From Candidatus Desulfovibrio intestinavium (GTDB lineage: Bacteria > Desulfobacterota > Desulfovibrionia > Desulfovibrionales > Desulfovibrionaceae), in NCBI GenBank assembly GCA_019118345.1, contig DWZD01000054.1, positions 1-64,000 on the forward strand: a DNA stretch of 64,000 bases. Reading direction: 5' to 3'. Shown in pieces: positions 18,764 to 27,922 of this stretch. The number at the start of each line of letters is the position of its first letter. Position 1 is the first letter of the stretch. The position numbers and the translations under genes were made by a program. Under the pieces are notes generated by a model. That model saw only the letters and a list, made by a program, of their open reading frames with translations. It was not told the origin of the DNA and did not search any database.

Positions 18764-21700
18764 TCAGAAAAGAGTTTCCGAATTATCTTTGTGCACCCAT
18801 GTGACATGTTCTGTTTCCTCATGCGGGAACTGCAATGTGCACATGTTTTCCCCAAGTGTTCCTTCAAGGCAAGGCCCAATCAGGGAAAAAAGCGCAGCAA
18901 AGGTCGCCTGCGTGTCTTTCTGATGCCAGCCCAAGGCCCAAGCCGGGTAAAGCGCCGTTGAGGTCTCGGCCACCCAGCCTTGAAGCCGGGGGAAAATTTC
19001 CCCCCTGTGGCAAGTGAGGCAGCTATCGGGCAGAATACTCCGGCAGTCAAGCCGCCTGCCGCCGGGCAGGGCGAAGACGGCTGTTTGTTCCTGCCGTTCC
19101 GCAAGCTCTGCGGTTGCGTCAAGATGAAACCATTGGCCAAAGGCGGTCTGTTCCGGCGATGTGGCGGACAGGGGGGCGAGACTGTCCTGCACCAGCAACC
19201 AGCGACCGGGCGAAAGAATCAGCCTGCGCTGTTGCCGGAACCCCTCGGGACGCTGCCACTCCCCTTCCAGCAGCCAGTGTCTTTTCGAAAGCTGCCGCCC
19301 GTTCAGGGGCAGGACGCCATACGGGTTGTCTCGCCGTGACCAGCTTTCGCCATTGATTTCCACCACATTGTGGGCATGAGCTGATTCCGCAAACACGCAA
19401 TTGGGGGCAGAATAAAAGAACCCCTTTTCACATAGCCTGCCAGTGGAAAGCAGGGTTCTGTCACTTATCTGTTGGCCGGGATCGATAAGGATGTTTTGCC
19501 GGCCCTCGCTCCAGACAAAGCCCAGATCATCGCAGTGCTTGTGCGTATGGGAATGAAATGCACCACCTATTACAATAAATGAAATATCAGTATTTCGTTC
19601 AGGCGGGAGCAGGCGAAGGGCTGCATATCCGCTGTTCGGAAGCAGGTAGAGACCGCCATTTTGCATTTGCGAGGCAGCTCGCCGTACCTCTGGTTCAATA
19701 AAGTCATAGTGATGAGCGAGAGTGTCTCCAAATGTTGCCAGCAGTCCATCAGGGGGTATGAAGCAGTCCAGGCAGGTGCGCATTTTTTTTAACAAGCCGT
19801 CCAGAGTTGTTGCGGCTGAAGACGCTGGGCTGTCGGCTTGTTGGGGGAGCATATTGCGGAAATTCGCAAGCAGGGTAATGGCAAATGCCTGGTAGGACGG
19901 GCTGTGTTCGCGCAGCATGCCGTCCTGCGTAAGCAGTTTGTGGCACAGCGCCAGCGTCCGTTCTGCCGTCAGTGCGACGGCAGGCTCCGTGCCGCACACC
20001 TGCGGCATGGCCCGGCAAAAGGACAGCAGGCCGAACATTTGCAGCCAACCATGGTTGTTGCGCGCTGTGAAAAAATGGTCAGCGCAAAGAAGATAGAAAT
20101 GATCAAGCAAAGCTCGAAAGAGTTTTTCAATCAGGGTGACGGGATAGTCCGGCAGGGGAAGAATTCGCAGAAACTGATAGGCCATGAAATTCAGGCGCAG
20201 GGCAGTCGCAGAATCATGCCAGACCATTCTGCGCGTGTGATTATCCATAAGCAAATTTTGTGAAAAAAATCCATAGGTGTCGATCCATCGAATCGTTTCT
20301 GCAATTATGTGCCGCAGATTGGGACTATCGCCATACGCAACGTCTTGGGAAAGCTCAGGCAGAAGATATTGAAAGCTCTGCTCTTTGTAAGGGTGAGTAT
20401 CTACAGGAATGCTGGCTGAAAAACTCGCCGAATTCATTGAAGAGGGTAGTTTTCGGAATGACTCGAAGCAAAGTGCAAAAATATTTTCTTTTAACCATGT
20501 CAAGTCGCGTGACAGGATTTTTTGACGATAGTCCTGCCAGTTTTGAAAGTCCGGCAGAAAGTGCGATATGGGATCGTGCGCCGCATCAAGGAAGATGCGA
20601 CCGACATTGGAACGCAGGATGGCCGCATCCACAGCGAAATGTTCCGATTGTTCACAGCGGGAGCAGATATTTTTCGGTCTGGGCGTGCAGGCCAGCCACC
20701 AGACGGGCGAACCGGTTATCTTGTCGTCCGCTTTGAAACGCCGGGTGAAAAACCAGGGCTGAAAGGACATTTCCCAGTCCTTGCGCCCGAAGCGGCGAAA
20801 GGTGCCGATACCGTACTGCTCCCACTTTTCCCGACCGTACCAGGCCGTTTGTTCGTCAGGGTCGGTAATTTCCTGGCCATAATCCGCATCTTCCACCCGA
20901 TCAGAGCAAAGCAGCAGGCCGCCGGGCCTCAGCACACGGGCCATTTCGGCCAAGGCCTTGTCCAGATCGCGCACATGACGAAAAACGCCGCACGCCAGCA
21001 CGATATCGAAGGAATTGTCCGCCAATTCGGGCATGGCCTGAATGTCGGCCTGCACGTCGCAGCCGGGCAGGATATTGAGCGTGGTGATGCGGGCTTGTCG
21101 CATGCGTCGCAGCAACAGTTTTTCCGCATGGGCGGGCGCAATGTGCAAAATGTCCCGCTGATGGAAGATGGCCGGGCCGAAGGCTCCGGCATAGACGAGT
21201 TCCACGAGCGTGCGGTGTCGTTCCATGGAACCGCAGAAGGGACAGCGGCAGTTGGGGCGATTGTTGTAATCCTGAAAATGGTCGGCAGGCTCATGGCAGA
21301 CGGGGCAATGCTCCACAGGTCGGGAGGCATCCACGCGTTCCAGATCCCTGCAGGAAATGTTCTTCTCCCCGGCAGCCACCTGCCCCAGCGAAACAATTTC
21401 ATAGCGGCTTGTGAGCCGGGCCAGCAGCTTGTCGAAAAGTTCGACGTACATATCATCAGGGATGGTGAAAAAGCCTTGATCATCCATTTTCCAGAAGGAC
21501 CAGGAATGCATGACCAGGGTGGCGACGGCGTCGTCCCCATGCCGCTTGAACCAGGCATCGAGGAAGGCTTCGTGTCGGCGCACATTTTCTTCCACATCGG
21601 GGGTGAGGAAGTGGCGCTGATTGAAATTCCAGGGAATGAGCGCCCCGGCGTACTGAAAATAGGGAACAAAGGGAATCGGGAGCTCCAGCAGACCGTTGCT

Positions 21701-22240
21701 GAAGCGAAACGGGCCGCGCAGGCCCAGCCGGAGGGGATCCCGCTTGCAGGTCAGGGAATAGCCGGCATCCAGCACAAAACCGGCCGCCTTCAGCGCGTCC
21801 AGCCAGGGCGCGCTCAGTTCATAGCCCCGGCTGCGGCATGCCAGAGGCTGCACGCCAAGGGCCCGCACATGGCAATCCACCAGATAGGCCGCCATGCGGT
21901 CGGCCTGACCGCGGGTGACGTTGCCCAGGCGTACCGCATCGGGGTCATCCGTGCCGAAAAGTTTTTTCCCCAGATATTCGGCATGGCAATGCGGTTCGGG
22001 ATCATGGCCGCGCCGCCGGATCTCGCGGGCAACATCCAGAATGGCCTCGCCGTATACTTCGTATTCGGGATAGTCCACAAAGAAGGTCATGGGCACGCCG
22101 TGCCGGTCGGCCATATCCATCATGGTGCCGATGCCCGCCTCGCGACCGTTGAGCCGCCCCCAGATCAGACGATCGATGTGATCGTGCGCAGCCCGGAAGG
22201 GATGCGCCTCCACATCCACGGTAAGAGCTATGCGCCGCAT
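18764..22240 (-). CDS. Fusion: polysaccharide deacetylase, zinc-ribbon methyltransferase and heparinase II/III-like domain
   Basis: The 1158-residue product has three parts. Residues 1-300 form a NodB-like polysaccharide deacetylase (LTVDVEAHP, PMTFFVDYPE, HCHAEYLG). About 308-515 is a zinc ribbon (CPVCHEP and CPFCGS pairs) followed by a class I methyltransferase with FDIVLACGVFRHV and RVLRPGG; its first glycine loop is replaced by LHIAPAHAE. From about 520 to the end is a heparinase II/III-like alpha/alpha-toroid plus beta-sandwich (GGAFHSHTHKHCDDLGFVWS, NILIDPGQQ). The first 515 residues duplicate the neighbouring gene product. AAAGGAG precedes the ATG, which overlaps the upstream stop by 13 bases. 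No signal peptide is visible, so action is probably cytoplasmic on a lipid-linked or nucleotide-linked glycan. Confidence 0.8.
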   Translation of the reverse strand: MRRIALTVDVEAHPFRAAHDHIDRLIWGRLNGREAGIGTMMDMADRHGVPMTFFVDYPEYEVYGEAILDVAREIRRRGHDPEPHCHAEYLGKKLFGTDDPDAVRLGNVTRGQADRMAAYLVDCHVRALGVQPLACRSRGYELSAPWLDALKAAGFVLDAGYSLTCKRDPLRLGLRGPFRFSNGLLELPIPFVPYFQYAGALIPWNFNQRHFLTPDVEENVRRHEAFLDAWFKRHGDDAVATLVMHSWSFWKMDDQGFFTIPDDMYVELFDKLLARLTSRYEIVSLGQVAAGEKNISCRDLERVDASRPVEHCPVCHEPADHFQDYNNRPNCRCPFCGSMERHRTLVELVYAGAFGPAIFHQRDILHIAPAHAEKLLLRRMRQARITTLNILPGCDVQADIQAMPELADNSFDIVLACGVFRHVRDLDKALAEMARVLRPGGLLLCSDRVEDADYGQEITDPDEQTAWYGREKWEQYGIGTFRRFGRKDWEMSFQPWFFTRRFKADDKITGSPVWWLACTPRPKNICSRCEQSEHFAVDAAILRSNVGRIFLDAAHDPISHFLPDFQNWQDYRQKILSRDLTWLKENIFALCFESFRKLPSSMNSASFSASIPVDTHPYKEQSFQYLLPELSQDVAYGDSPNLRHIIAETIRWIDTYGFFSQNLLMDNHTRRMVWHDSATALRLNFMAYQFLRILPLPDYPVTLIEKLFRALLDHFYLLCADHFFTARNNHGWLQMFGLLSFCRAMPQVCGTEPAVALTAERTLALCHKLLTQDGMLREHSPSYQAFAITLLANFRNMLPQQADSPASSAATTLDGLLKKMRTCLDCFIPPDGLLATFGDTLAHHYDFIEPEVRRAASQMQNGGLYLLPNSGYAALRLLPPERNTDISFIVIGGAFHSHTHKHCDDLGFVWSEGRQNILIDPGQQISDRTLLSTGRLCEKGFFYSAPNCVFAESAHAHNVVEINGESWSRRDNPYGVLPLNGRQLSKRHWLLEGEWQRPEGFRQQRRLILSPGRWLLVQDSLAPLSATSPEQTAFGQWFHLDATAELAERQEQTAVFALPGGRRLDCRSILPDSCLTCHRGEIFPRLQGWVAETSTALYPAWALGWHQKDTQATFAALFSLIGPCLEGTLGENMCTLQFPHEETEHVTWVHKDNSETLF

Positions 22241-23838
22241 GGGGTGTTCTCTCCTTTGCGGGGTGTGCAGGCCAGCCACCAGGCGGGCGAGCCGGTTATC
22301 CTGTCGTCAGCCTTGACAAGCCGGGTGACGAACCAGGGCTGAAAGTGCATTTCCCAGTCCTTGCGCCCGAAGCGGCGAAAATCCCCGATGCCGTACTGTT
22401 CCCATTTTTCCCGGCCGTACCATGCCGTTTGTTCGTCGATATCAGTAATTTCCCGTCCGTAATCGGCATTTTCCAGACAATCCGAACAGAGCAGGAGGCC
22501 GCCGGGTCTGAGTACGCGGGCAATTTCGGCCAGGGCTTTGCCAAGGTCGCGCACATGGCGGAACACCTCGCTTGCCAGCACGACATCGAAGCTGTTGTCC
22601 GCCAGCTCGGGCATGGCCTGAATGTCGGCCTGCAGATCGCAGCCGGGCAAAATATTGAGTGTGGTGACGCGCGGCTGCTGCATACGGCGCAGCAGCAGCT
22701 TTTCCGGGCGGCCGGGCGCAATGTGCAGGACGTCCCGCTGATGAAAGACGCCCGGGCCAAAGGCCCCGGCATAGAGGAGATCCACCAGGGTACGCTGCCG
22801 CTCCACGGAACCGCAGAAGGGGCAGCGGCGCTTGGAGCCGTTATTGTAATCCTGAAAATGGCTGGCTGGTTCATGGCAGATGGGGCAGACGGGGGCGCTG
22901 ACGGCCGGTTGCACCGCTTCAAGGGGAGCGGGAGCCGCCCGCTCCTCTTCGGCCAGCTGGCCCACGCTGACGATTTCGTACTCCTCCTTGAGCATGGCCA
23001 GAAGCCCGTCAAGCAGTTCCCGCATCTCGTCGGCAGGGATGGTGAAATATCCGGCAGCATCCATTTTCCAGAATGACCAGGAATGGAGTACCAGGGTCGC
23101 GACGGCCCCGTCGCCGTGGCGGTTGAACCAGGCGCGCAGGAACTCCCTGTGGGTTTGAAGGTTCTCCGCAAGGTTGCCGACGGTAAAGGGGCGGGCATGA
23201 AAGTTCCAGAGAACCAGCCGGTTCAGATTGCGGAAATGGGGGATGAGGGGAATCGGCAGCTCGCGCAGACCGTTCTGCCAGCGGAATCCGCCGTAGTCGC
23301 CCAACAGCATGGAAGACGCCGGACAAAGCAGATAGTAGTAACTGGCATCAATGATGAAACCGGCCGACTTGAGCGCATCCAGATAATTCGGGCCAATCAG
23401 ATAGGCCCCGCTGCGGTGGGCCAGGGGCGGGCGGCCGGTAATGTCGGCATGGTACGCGGCGAGGGCCTCCGCAATGGCGCGGCATTGCTCAGGCGTGGCC
23501 GTCGGCAGGCGGACGGCCCACATGTCGTCCAGGCCGAAGAGGCGCTTCACCAGATATTCGGCATGGCAGTGCGGTTGCAGATCATGTCCCCGGCGATGAA
23601 TCTCCCGCCCCACGTCCAGCAGATCGTCGCCGTACAGTTCGGCTTCGGGATAATCCAGAAAAAAGGTCATGGGTACGCCGTGCCGGTCGGCCATGTCCAT
23701 CATGGTTTGGATGCCCGCCTCACGACCGTGCTGCCGCCCCCAGATCAAACGGTTGACGTGATCCTCAGCGGCACGGATGGGATGGGCCTCCACATCGACG
23801 GTCAGGGCCACACGGCGTTTGTGCGCATGCTCGTCCAT
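20685..23838 (-). repeat. 1.56-kb tandem direct duplication within the glycan block
   Basis: The stretches 20685-22240 and 22265-23838 align end to end, with long near-identical runs such as the shared CCCAGTCCTTGCGCCCGAAG near both 3' ends. Together they encode the deacetylase/zinc-ribbon/methyltransferase unit twice. The left boundary is sharp: homology stops at GTGCAGGCCAGCCACC, where the heparinase-like segment begins in one copy and the gene stops in the other. Confidence 0.85.
22228..23838 (-). CDS. Polysaccharide deacetylase fused to zinc-ribbon SAM methyltransferase
   Basis: The 536-residue protein is the stand-alone version of the first half of the next gene. The N-terminal NodB-like deacetylase has VALTVDVEAHP, PMTFFLDYPEAELYG and HCHAEYLVKR. 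A zinc ribbon follows (CPICHEP...CPFCGS), then a methyltransferase with LHIAPGRPE, CDLQADIQAMPELADNSFD and RVLRPGGLLLCSD. It is predicted to deacetylate and methylate one glycan in coupled steps; the substrate is unknown. ATG at 23838 is preceded by AAGGA at a rather long distance. The stop overlaps the next start by 13 bases. Sequence identity with the neighbour suggests a recent tandem duplication. Confidence 0.82.
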   Translation of the reverse strand: MDEHAHKRRVALTVDVEAHPIRAAEDHVNRLIWGRQHGREAGIQTMMDMADRHGVPMTFFLDYPEAELYGDDLLDVGREIHRRGHDLQPHCHAEYLVKRLFGLDDMWAVRLPTATPEQCRAIAEALAAYHADITGRPPLAHRSGAYLIGPNYLDALKSAGFIIDASYYYLLCPASSMLLGDYGGFRWQNGLRELPIPLIPHFRNLNRLVLWNFHARPFTVGNLAENLQTHREFLRAWFNRHGDGAVATLVLHSWSFWKMDAAGYFTIPADEMRELLDGLLAMLKEEYEIVSVGQLAEEERAAPAPLEAVQPAVSAPVCPICHEPASHFQDYNNGSKRRCPFCGSVERQRTLVDLLYAGAFGPGVFHQRDVLHIAPGRPEKLLLRRMQQPRVTTLNILPGCDLQADIQAMPELADNSFDVVLASEVFRHVRDLGKALAEIARVLRPGGLLLCSDCLENADYGREITDIDEQTAWYGREKWEQYGIGDFRRFGRKDWEMHFQPWFVTRLVKADDRITGSPAWWLACTPRKGENTPCGA

Positions 23839-23839
23839 G

Positions 23840-25132
23840 TCAGTTTGCTTTCCTTGTGATGTCCACCTGCGGGGCCATGATGTCCGTGATGGCGCGCGCC
23901 AGCCGGGCGTTGCCCAGCAGCAGGGCAAGGGCCGTCCGCTCGAAACGGGCGTCTCCGGGGGCATGGCGGTCGGGTTCGGACGTCGGCAGCGCGCGCCCGA
24001 GATGCAGCGCGCTCCGGGCCAGTCGGCAGCAGGTTTTGGTGCTGAAATCGCCGCAAAGCCATTCCTGCGCGGCGAGGCAAAGGCTTTCTTCCGCCATCTG
24101 GCAGGTCTCGCCGGCCAGCACGTCGCTGCTCGCGCCATGCAGGCGCAGCAGCGCTTCACTCCAGCCGTAAAGCCGGGCGGCATTGGCGGCAAGGGAACGG
24201 TAGAGGGCGGTGAGCAGGCCTTCACGGCTGAGGTTGGGCAGCATGTTTTGCGTCAGCCAGTCGTGGGAATCGCCCCGCTGCGCCAGAAGCTGCCGCAGTT
24301 CGGCTTCCGCCATGAGGGAAAGGTGCCCGGTCTGGATGATGAGCCGCCGCCGGCAATATTCACGGAAGGCCGGGGTCTGTTCCGGAGCCTGCCCGGCCAC
24401 AAGGGGCGTCAGGCGTTGCTCCAGAAGCAGGAGCGCATCTGCCTGCCGGGCATAGAGCCAGGACGGGCGATGGGCGCGCATCCGATATTCGTACAGCAGG
24501 TCGTTGCAGGCCACATAGCTTTGCGCGTGCAGCAGAAAGAGCAGGCCAAGGAATTTGACGTCAAAATACCGCACGGTCATGGCCGGCGCGGCGGCCAGCA
24601 CGGCCTTGACCAGTCTGGCCGAGAAAAACTTGTTGCAGAGGGTGGCGGGCGGATAGTCCCGGGCCATGAAGGCGCTGAAAATGTCGCTGCCGCTCAGGCG
24701 TTCGGCCACCGGTTCCGTCCAGACCAGCGGCTGCTGCAGGCTGCTGCCCGAGGAGACGCCGCAGGCCCTGCCGTGCACGATGTCCGCCCCTTCCCGTTCC
24801 ATGCATTCCAGCGCGTCGCCGATGCCGGCGTTGGGCGGAATCCTGTCGTCGGCATCCACGTTCCAGACAACCGGCGCCACGGCCCGTGCCAGCCCCTTGA
24901 GGCGCGAGCCGTAGGAATACAGCTGGCGTTCGTTGCGCAGCAGTTCGACCGGCTGCCCGGTTTGGCGGCTCCAGGCTTCGACGCGGGCAGGGCCGTCATC
25001 CTCTGAGGCATCGTCAACGACCACGATCTGCAGGGGGATGTTTTGCTGCCGCAGGCTGTCCAGCATGGCGCACACGCAATGTGCGCAATTGCGCATGGGC
25101 ATGACGACCGAAAGGCGGGGGGCGTCACTCAT
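23840..25132 (-). CDS. Family 2 glycosyltransferase
   Basis: The 430-residue protein begins with the GT-A fold of inverting family 2 enzymes: LSVVMPMRNCAHCV, IVVVDDASEDDGPA and the metal-binding WNVDADDRIPP. A C-terminal helical region of about 200 residues without recognisable motifs follows. It should transfer a sugar from a nucleotide donor to a growing glycan at the cytoplasmic face. ATG at 25132 has GAAGGAG upstream and overlaps the acyltransferase stop by eight bases. Confidence 0.85.
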   Translation of the reverse strand: MSDAPRLSVVMPMRNCAHCVCAMLDSLRQQNIPLQIVVVDDASEDDGPARVEAWSRQTGQPVELLRNERQLYSYGSRLKGLARAVAPVVWNVDADDRIPPNAGIGDALECMEREGADIVHGRACGVSSGSSLQQPLVWTEPVAERLSGSDIFSAFMARDYPPATLCNKFFSARLVKAVLAAAPAMTVRYFDVKFLGLLFLLHAQSYVACNDLLYEYRMRAHRPSWLYARQADALLLLEQRLTPLVAGQAPEQTPAFREYCRRRLIIQTGHLSLMAEAELRQLLAQRGDSHDWLTQNMLPNLSREGLLTALYRSLAANAARLYGWSEALLRLHGASSDVLAGETCQMAEESLCLAAQEWLCGDFSTKTCCRLARSALHLGRALPTSEPDRHAPGDARFERTALALLLGNARLARAITDIMAPQVDITRKAN

Positions 25133-25796
25133 GGGGGGCTCCTTCCGAGCTTGGCGCTGCATAGCGTTTTTCGATCAGCGCCGGATTGCCGACCATCAGG
25201 CAGCGATCCCTGCAACCCTTGTAGACGACGGCGCCCGGGGCAAAGACATTCCAGCTGCCCACCTTCGCGTTTTCCAGCAGGATGCAGCGGGGCGCCAGAC
25301 GGTTGGCATCCCCGAGGCGGGCGTGGCCGGAAATGCCGACATGCAGGTTGAAGGTGTTGGCATGGCCGATTACGGCATCATGGCCGACGATGACGCCGCC
25401 GTTGAAGAAATTGGCGTTGCCTATACGCGCATTGGGCTGCACGACGCAGTCGCGCTGGAAGATGTTGGCCTCCCCCACCGTGGCGGAAGGGCAGATATAG
25501 ACATTGGGATGCCGCAAGGTGTAAAACGCGGCCCGGCGCTGCCTGAGCCAGTCATATACGGCCAGGCGCAAGGCGGGATTGCCTATGCCGATGACAAAGA
25601 GATCGTCCGGTGCGGGCTGGTAGTCCTCCGAGCTGCCCAGAGAAAAGTCGGTCAGCTCGCACAGTTCCCCCGCATAGCCCTGCCAGGCCAGAAAGCCCTT
25701 GAAGGGGGGCGTCGCCGCATCCGCCTCCCGCGCCACGCGCAGCAGCCAGTAGCATTCCCGCGCGGCGCCGGCATTGCCGACAATGACCACGCCCAT
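25125..25796 (-). CDS. PglD/NeuD-like sugar O- or N-acyltransferase (left-handed beta-helix)
   Basis: The 223-residue protein has an N-terminal Rossmann-like sugar-nucleotide domain (VVIVGNAGAARECYWLL, FVIGIGNPALR). A C-terminal hexapeptide-repeat beta-helix follows (ANIFQRDCVVQPNARIGNAN, VIVGHDAVIGHANTF, NAKVGSWNVFAPGA). Relatives acetylate UDP-amino sugars or sialic acids. Here it follows a KAS III, an ACP and a ketoreductase, so a longer hydroxyacyl chain delivered by that ACP is the likely donor; that is inference. ATG at 25796 shares a base with the upstream stop (TGATG). Confidence 0.85.
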   Translation of the reverse strand: MGVVIVGNAGAARECYWLLRVAREADAATPPFKGFLAWQGYAGELCELTDFSLGSSEDYQPAPDDLFVIGIGNPALRLAVYDWLRQRRAAFYTLRHPNVYICPSATVGEANIFQRDCVVQPNARIGNANFFNGGVIVGHDAVIGHANTFNLHVGISGHARLGDANRLAPRCILLENAKVGSWNVFAPGAVVYKGCRDRCLMVGNPALIEKRYAAPSSEGAPHE

Positions 25797-26548
25797 CAGT
25801 AGCACCCCCCGCCCAGCACGAAATTCTGGCCGGTGATCCAGCGGGCCTTGTCCGAGAGCAGAAAGGCCGCCATGCGGGCGACATCCTCAGGTTCCCCGAT
25901 CCCCAGCGGATAACGCTCCTTTTCCCTGGCCGCATAGCTTTCGCCCATATGCTCGATGGCCGTTTCCAGCATGGGCGTGCGTATCCAGCCCGGCGCAAGG
26001 CAATGGACGCGCAAGCCCCTGGGGGCCATTTCCTGACTGACGGCGCGCATGGCGGCGGCCAGGGCGGCCTTGGCGGCGCCATAGAGGCAATGGCCTTTTT
26101 CCGGATGAACCGCGGAAGCCGAGGAAAGAAAGAGCATGGCTCCTCCCCTGACAAAGTGGCGTCTGTCCGAAAAGCCTTTGGCCAGCTGCATGGGCACAAG
26201 AAAATTCAGCTCCATATGCCGTGCGGCTTCCGTCAGGTCAAAGCTGGCAATGCTGTCCAGACGCCCTTCGCCGGCGGCATGGATCAGCCCCCAGAGCTTG
26301 CCGTATTTCTGCCGCAACTCGCTGATCCATTGGGGCAGGCCGGCGATCTCGGCCTGCAGATCCTTCGTCTCCACATGCCAGCGCGACGGGCAGTCGCAGG
26401 CCGCCTGCGCGGCATGCAAGCGCTCCCCATTTCTGCCGCTGGCGATGACGCTGGCCCCAAGGCTGTTGCAGAGCAGCGCGCAGGCCCGGCCTATGCCGGA
26501 GCTTGCCCCGGTGACCAGAATATGCTGTTCCGGCGAAAACAGGTTCAT
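25796..26548 (-). CDS. Short-chain dehydrogenase, probably a 3-oxoacyl-ACP reductase of the glycan block
   Basis: The 250-residue NAD(P)H-dependent protein has the SDR cofactor loop TGASSGIG (residues 13-20), LSSASAVHPE and the catalytic YGAAK (Tyr156, Lys160), with the closing GQNFVLGGGC typical of FabG-like enzymes. Together with the adjoining KAS III and ACP it should reduce a 3-oxoacyl-ACP to a 3-hydroxyacyl-ACP. ATG at 26548 overlaps the ACP stop by four bases (ATGA). Confidence 0.85.
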   Translation of the reverse strand: MNLFSPEQHILVTGASSGIGRACALLCNSLGASVIASGRNGERLHAAQAACDCPSRWHVETKDLQAEIAGLPQWISELRQKYGKLWGLIHAAGEGRLDSIASFDLTEAARHMELNFLVPMQLAKGFSDRRHFVRGGAMLFLSSASAVHPEKGHCLYGAAKAALAAAMRAVSQEMAPRGLRVHCLAPGWIRTPMLETAIEHMGESYAAREKERYPLGIGEPEDVARMAAFLLSDKARWITGQNFVLGGGCY

Positions 26549-26766
26549 GCCTTGCCAGCCAGGCTGAGCAGATCCTGAACGCTCTTGCACTGGGCAAGGG
26601 TTTCCGAGGAAACATGAATGCCCAGCTTGCGTTCAAAAAAGGCCGCCATGCCCACCTGGGCAAGGGAATCCCATTCCTCGACGTCAGCCAGATTCATGTC
26701 AACGGCGAGCGGTTCGTCACGCTGCAGCACATCCTGCCACGCCGACAAAAGCTGATCGATTTCCAT
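26545..26766 (-). CDS. Dedicated acyl carrier protein
   Basis: The 73-residue acidic protein has the phosphopantetheine attachment site WDSLAQVG with Ser34 and a four-helix ACP layout. It lies between a KAS III gene (stop and start overlap as TAATG) and a ketoreductase gene (ATGA overlap), so it probably serves only this block and not bulk fatty-acid synthesis. Confidence 0.88.
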   Translation of the reverse strand: MEIDQLLSAWQDVLQRDEPLAVDMNLADVEEWDSLAQVGMAAFFERKLGIHVSSETLAQCKSVQDLLSLAGKA

Positions 26767-27920
26767 TAGTCGTTCTCCTTGCCTTCAAAGATGTTTTGCC
26801 AATGTCTCAAATAGTCGGCAGCGTAGGTTGGCGAGACGCTTCCCCGATAGTCCGAGACCGGCCCCACCTGCAGTCCTGCCATGTCCACAAGGCAGGAACC
26901 CCAGGACAAGCCCACGCCAAAACCGCACAGCAGCATCTGCCCGCTCTCCTGACGGCTGTTGCCCAAACGGTCGCAGAGCGCGACAGGAATGGAGGCGCAG
27001 GCAAGATTGCCGTAGCGGCTGAAGGTTTCGCTCCAGACCATGGACGGGGGGAATCCGGCCATTTCGGTAACGCATTCCACGATTTGTCCATTGGCCTGAT
27101 GCAGGAAAAGATAGTTGATGTCTTCGTGACGGACGTTTGCGCGCGCCATGAAGTCCTTGATATGGGCGGGCACCACCTGCAGGCTGAAATCGGAAATCTT
27201 GCGCCCGTTCATATAGGGCTGAAGCATGCGCCAGGGATTGCCGTCAGCGTCAAGGGTGTCCTCGTAGAGTTCGGCATCCTTTTGTCGATCCAGCGAGAGA
27301 GGACGGCGGGCACGACCGGCAGGCATGGCGATCAGTTCAAAGCCGCTGCCGTCCGTGCCCAGGGCAAAGCTCATGGCAGGCGCTGTCGGATCATGCTGCA
27401 GGAGGGTGGCTGTCCCGCTGTCGCCAAAGATGGGGCTGACGACCCGGTTGGCGGGATTGCGCGGCGGAAAGGCGTCTCCCACCAGCAGCAGCAGCTTGCC
27501 GCAGGCGCCGGAAGCAATGAGGTTGGCCGCCATCCAGAGGCCATAGACATAGCCTGAGCAGCCCTGGCTGAGATCCAGCGCCGCGCATTCTTGCGACAAG
27601 CCCAGCTTTTCCTGCAGGACGCAGGCCGTGGCGGGCATCTGATAGTCGGGCGTCTGACTCAAAAAGAGCAGGGCGTCAATGTCCTCTCGCCGTATGTGGT
27701 TGCTGCGCAGCAGATCGTCAGCGGCCTGGAGGCACAGATCCGATGCGGTCACGCCTTCCGGGCAGATGCGGCGGGTATTGAGGCCGATGGCCCGGCGCAG
27801 GCGTTCGACCTTCTTGCGATTGCCGCCATAGTATTCCAGCTCGTCCATGATGGAAATTTCATTGGGCGGCACGCAGGCCTGTACCGCAGACACGCGGACA
27901 TGAGGAAATGTGCAGAACAC
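26766..27920 (-). CDS. Beta-ketoacyl-ACP synthase III-like enzyme
   Basis: The 384-residue thiolase-fold protein has the FabH-type catalytic triad: Cys121 in DLSQGCSGYVYGL, His in FLHQANGQI (about residue 274) and Asn in YGNLACASIPVAL (about 304). It should condense an acyl-CoA with malonyl-ACP to start a short acyl chain on the ACP encoded next to it. It is longer than FabH (about 320) and lacks the usual N terminus. GTG at 27920 is taken as the start because GGAGGG lies seven bases upstream. The preceding glycosyltransferase stop is two bases away. Confidence 0.88.
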   Translation of the reverse strand: MFCTFPHVRVSAVQACVPPNEISIMDELEYYGGNRKKVERLRRAIGLNTRRICPEGVTASDLCLQAADDLLRSNHIRREDIDALLFLSQTPDYQMPATACVLQEKLGLSQECAALDLSQGCSGYVYGLWMAANLIASGACGKLLLLVGDAFPPRNPANRVVSPIFGDSGTATLLQHDPTAPAMSFALGTDGSGFELIAMPAGRARRPLSLDRQKDAELYEDTLDADGNPWRMLQPYMNGRKISDFSLQVVPAHIKDFMARANVRHEDINYLFLHQANGQIVECVTEMAGFPPSMVWSETFSRYGNLACASIPVALCDRLGNSRQESGQMLLCGFGVGLSWGSCLVDMAGLQVGPVSDYRGSVSPTYAADYLRHWQNIFEGKEND

Positions 27921-27922
27921 GG

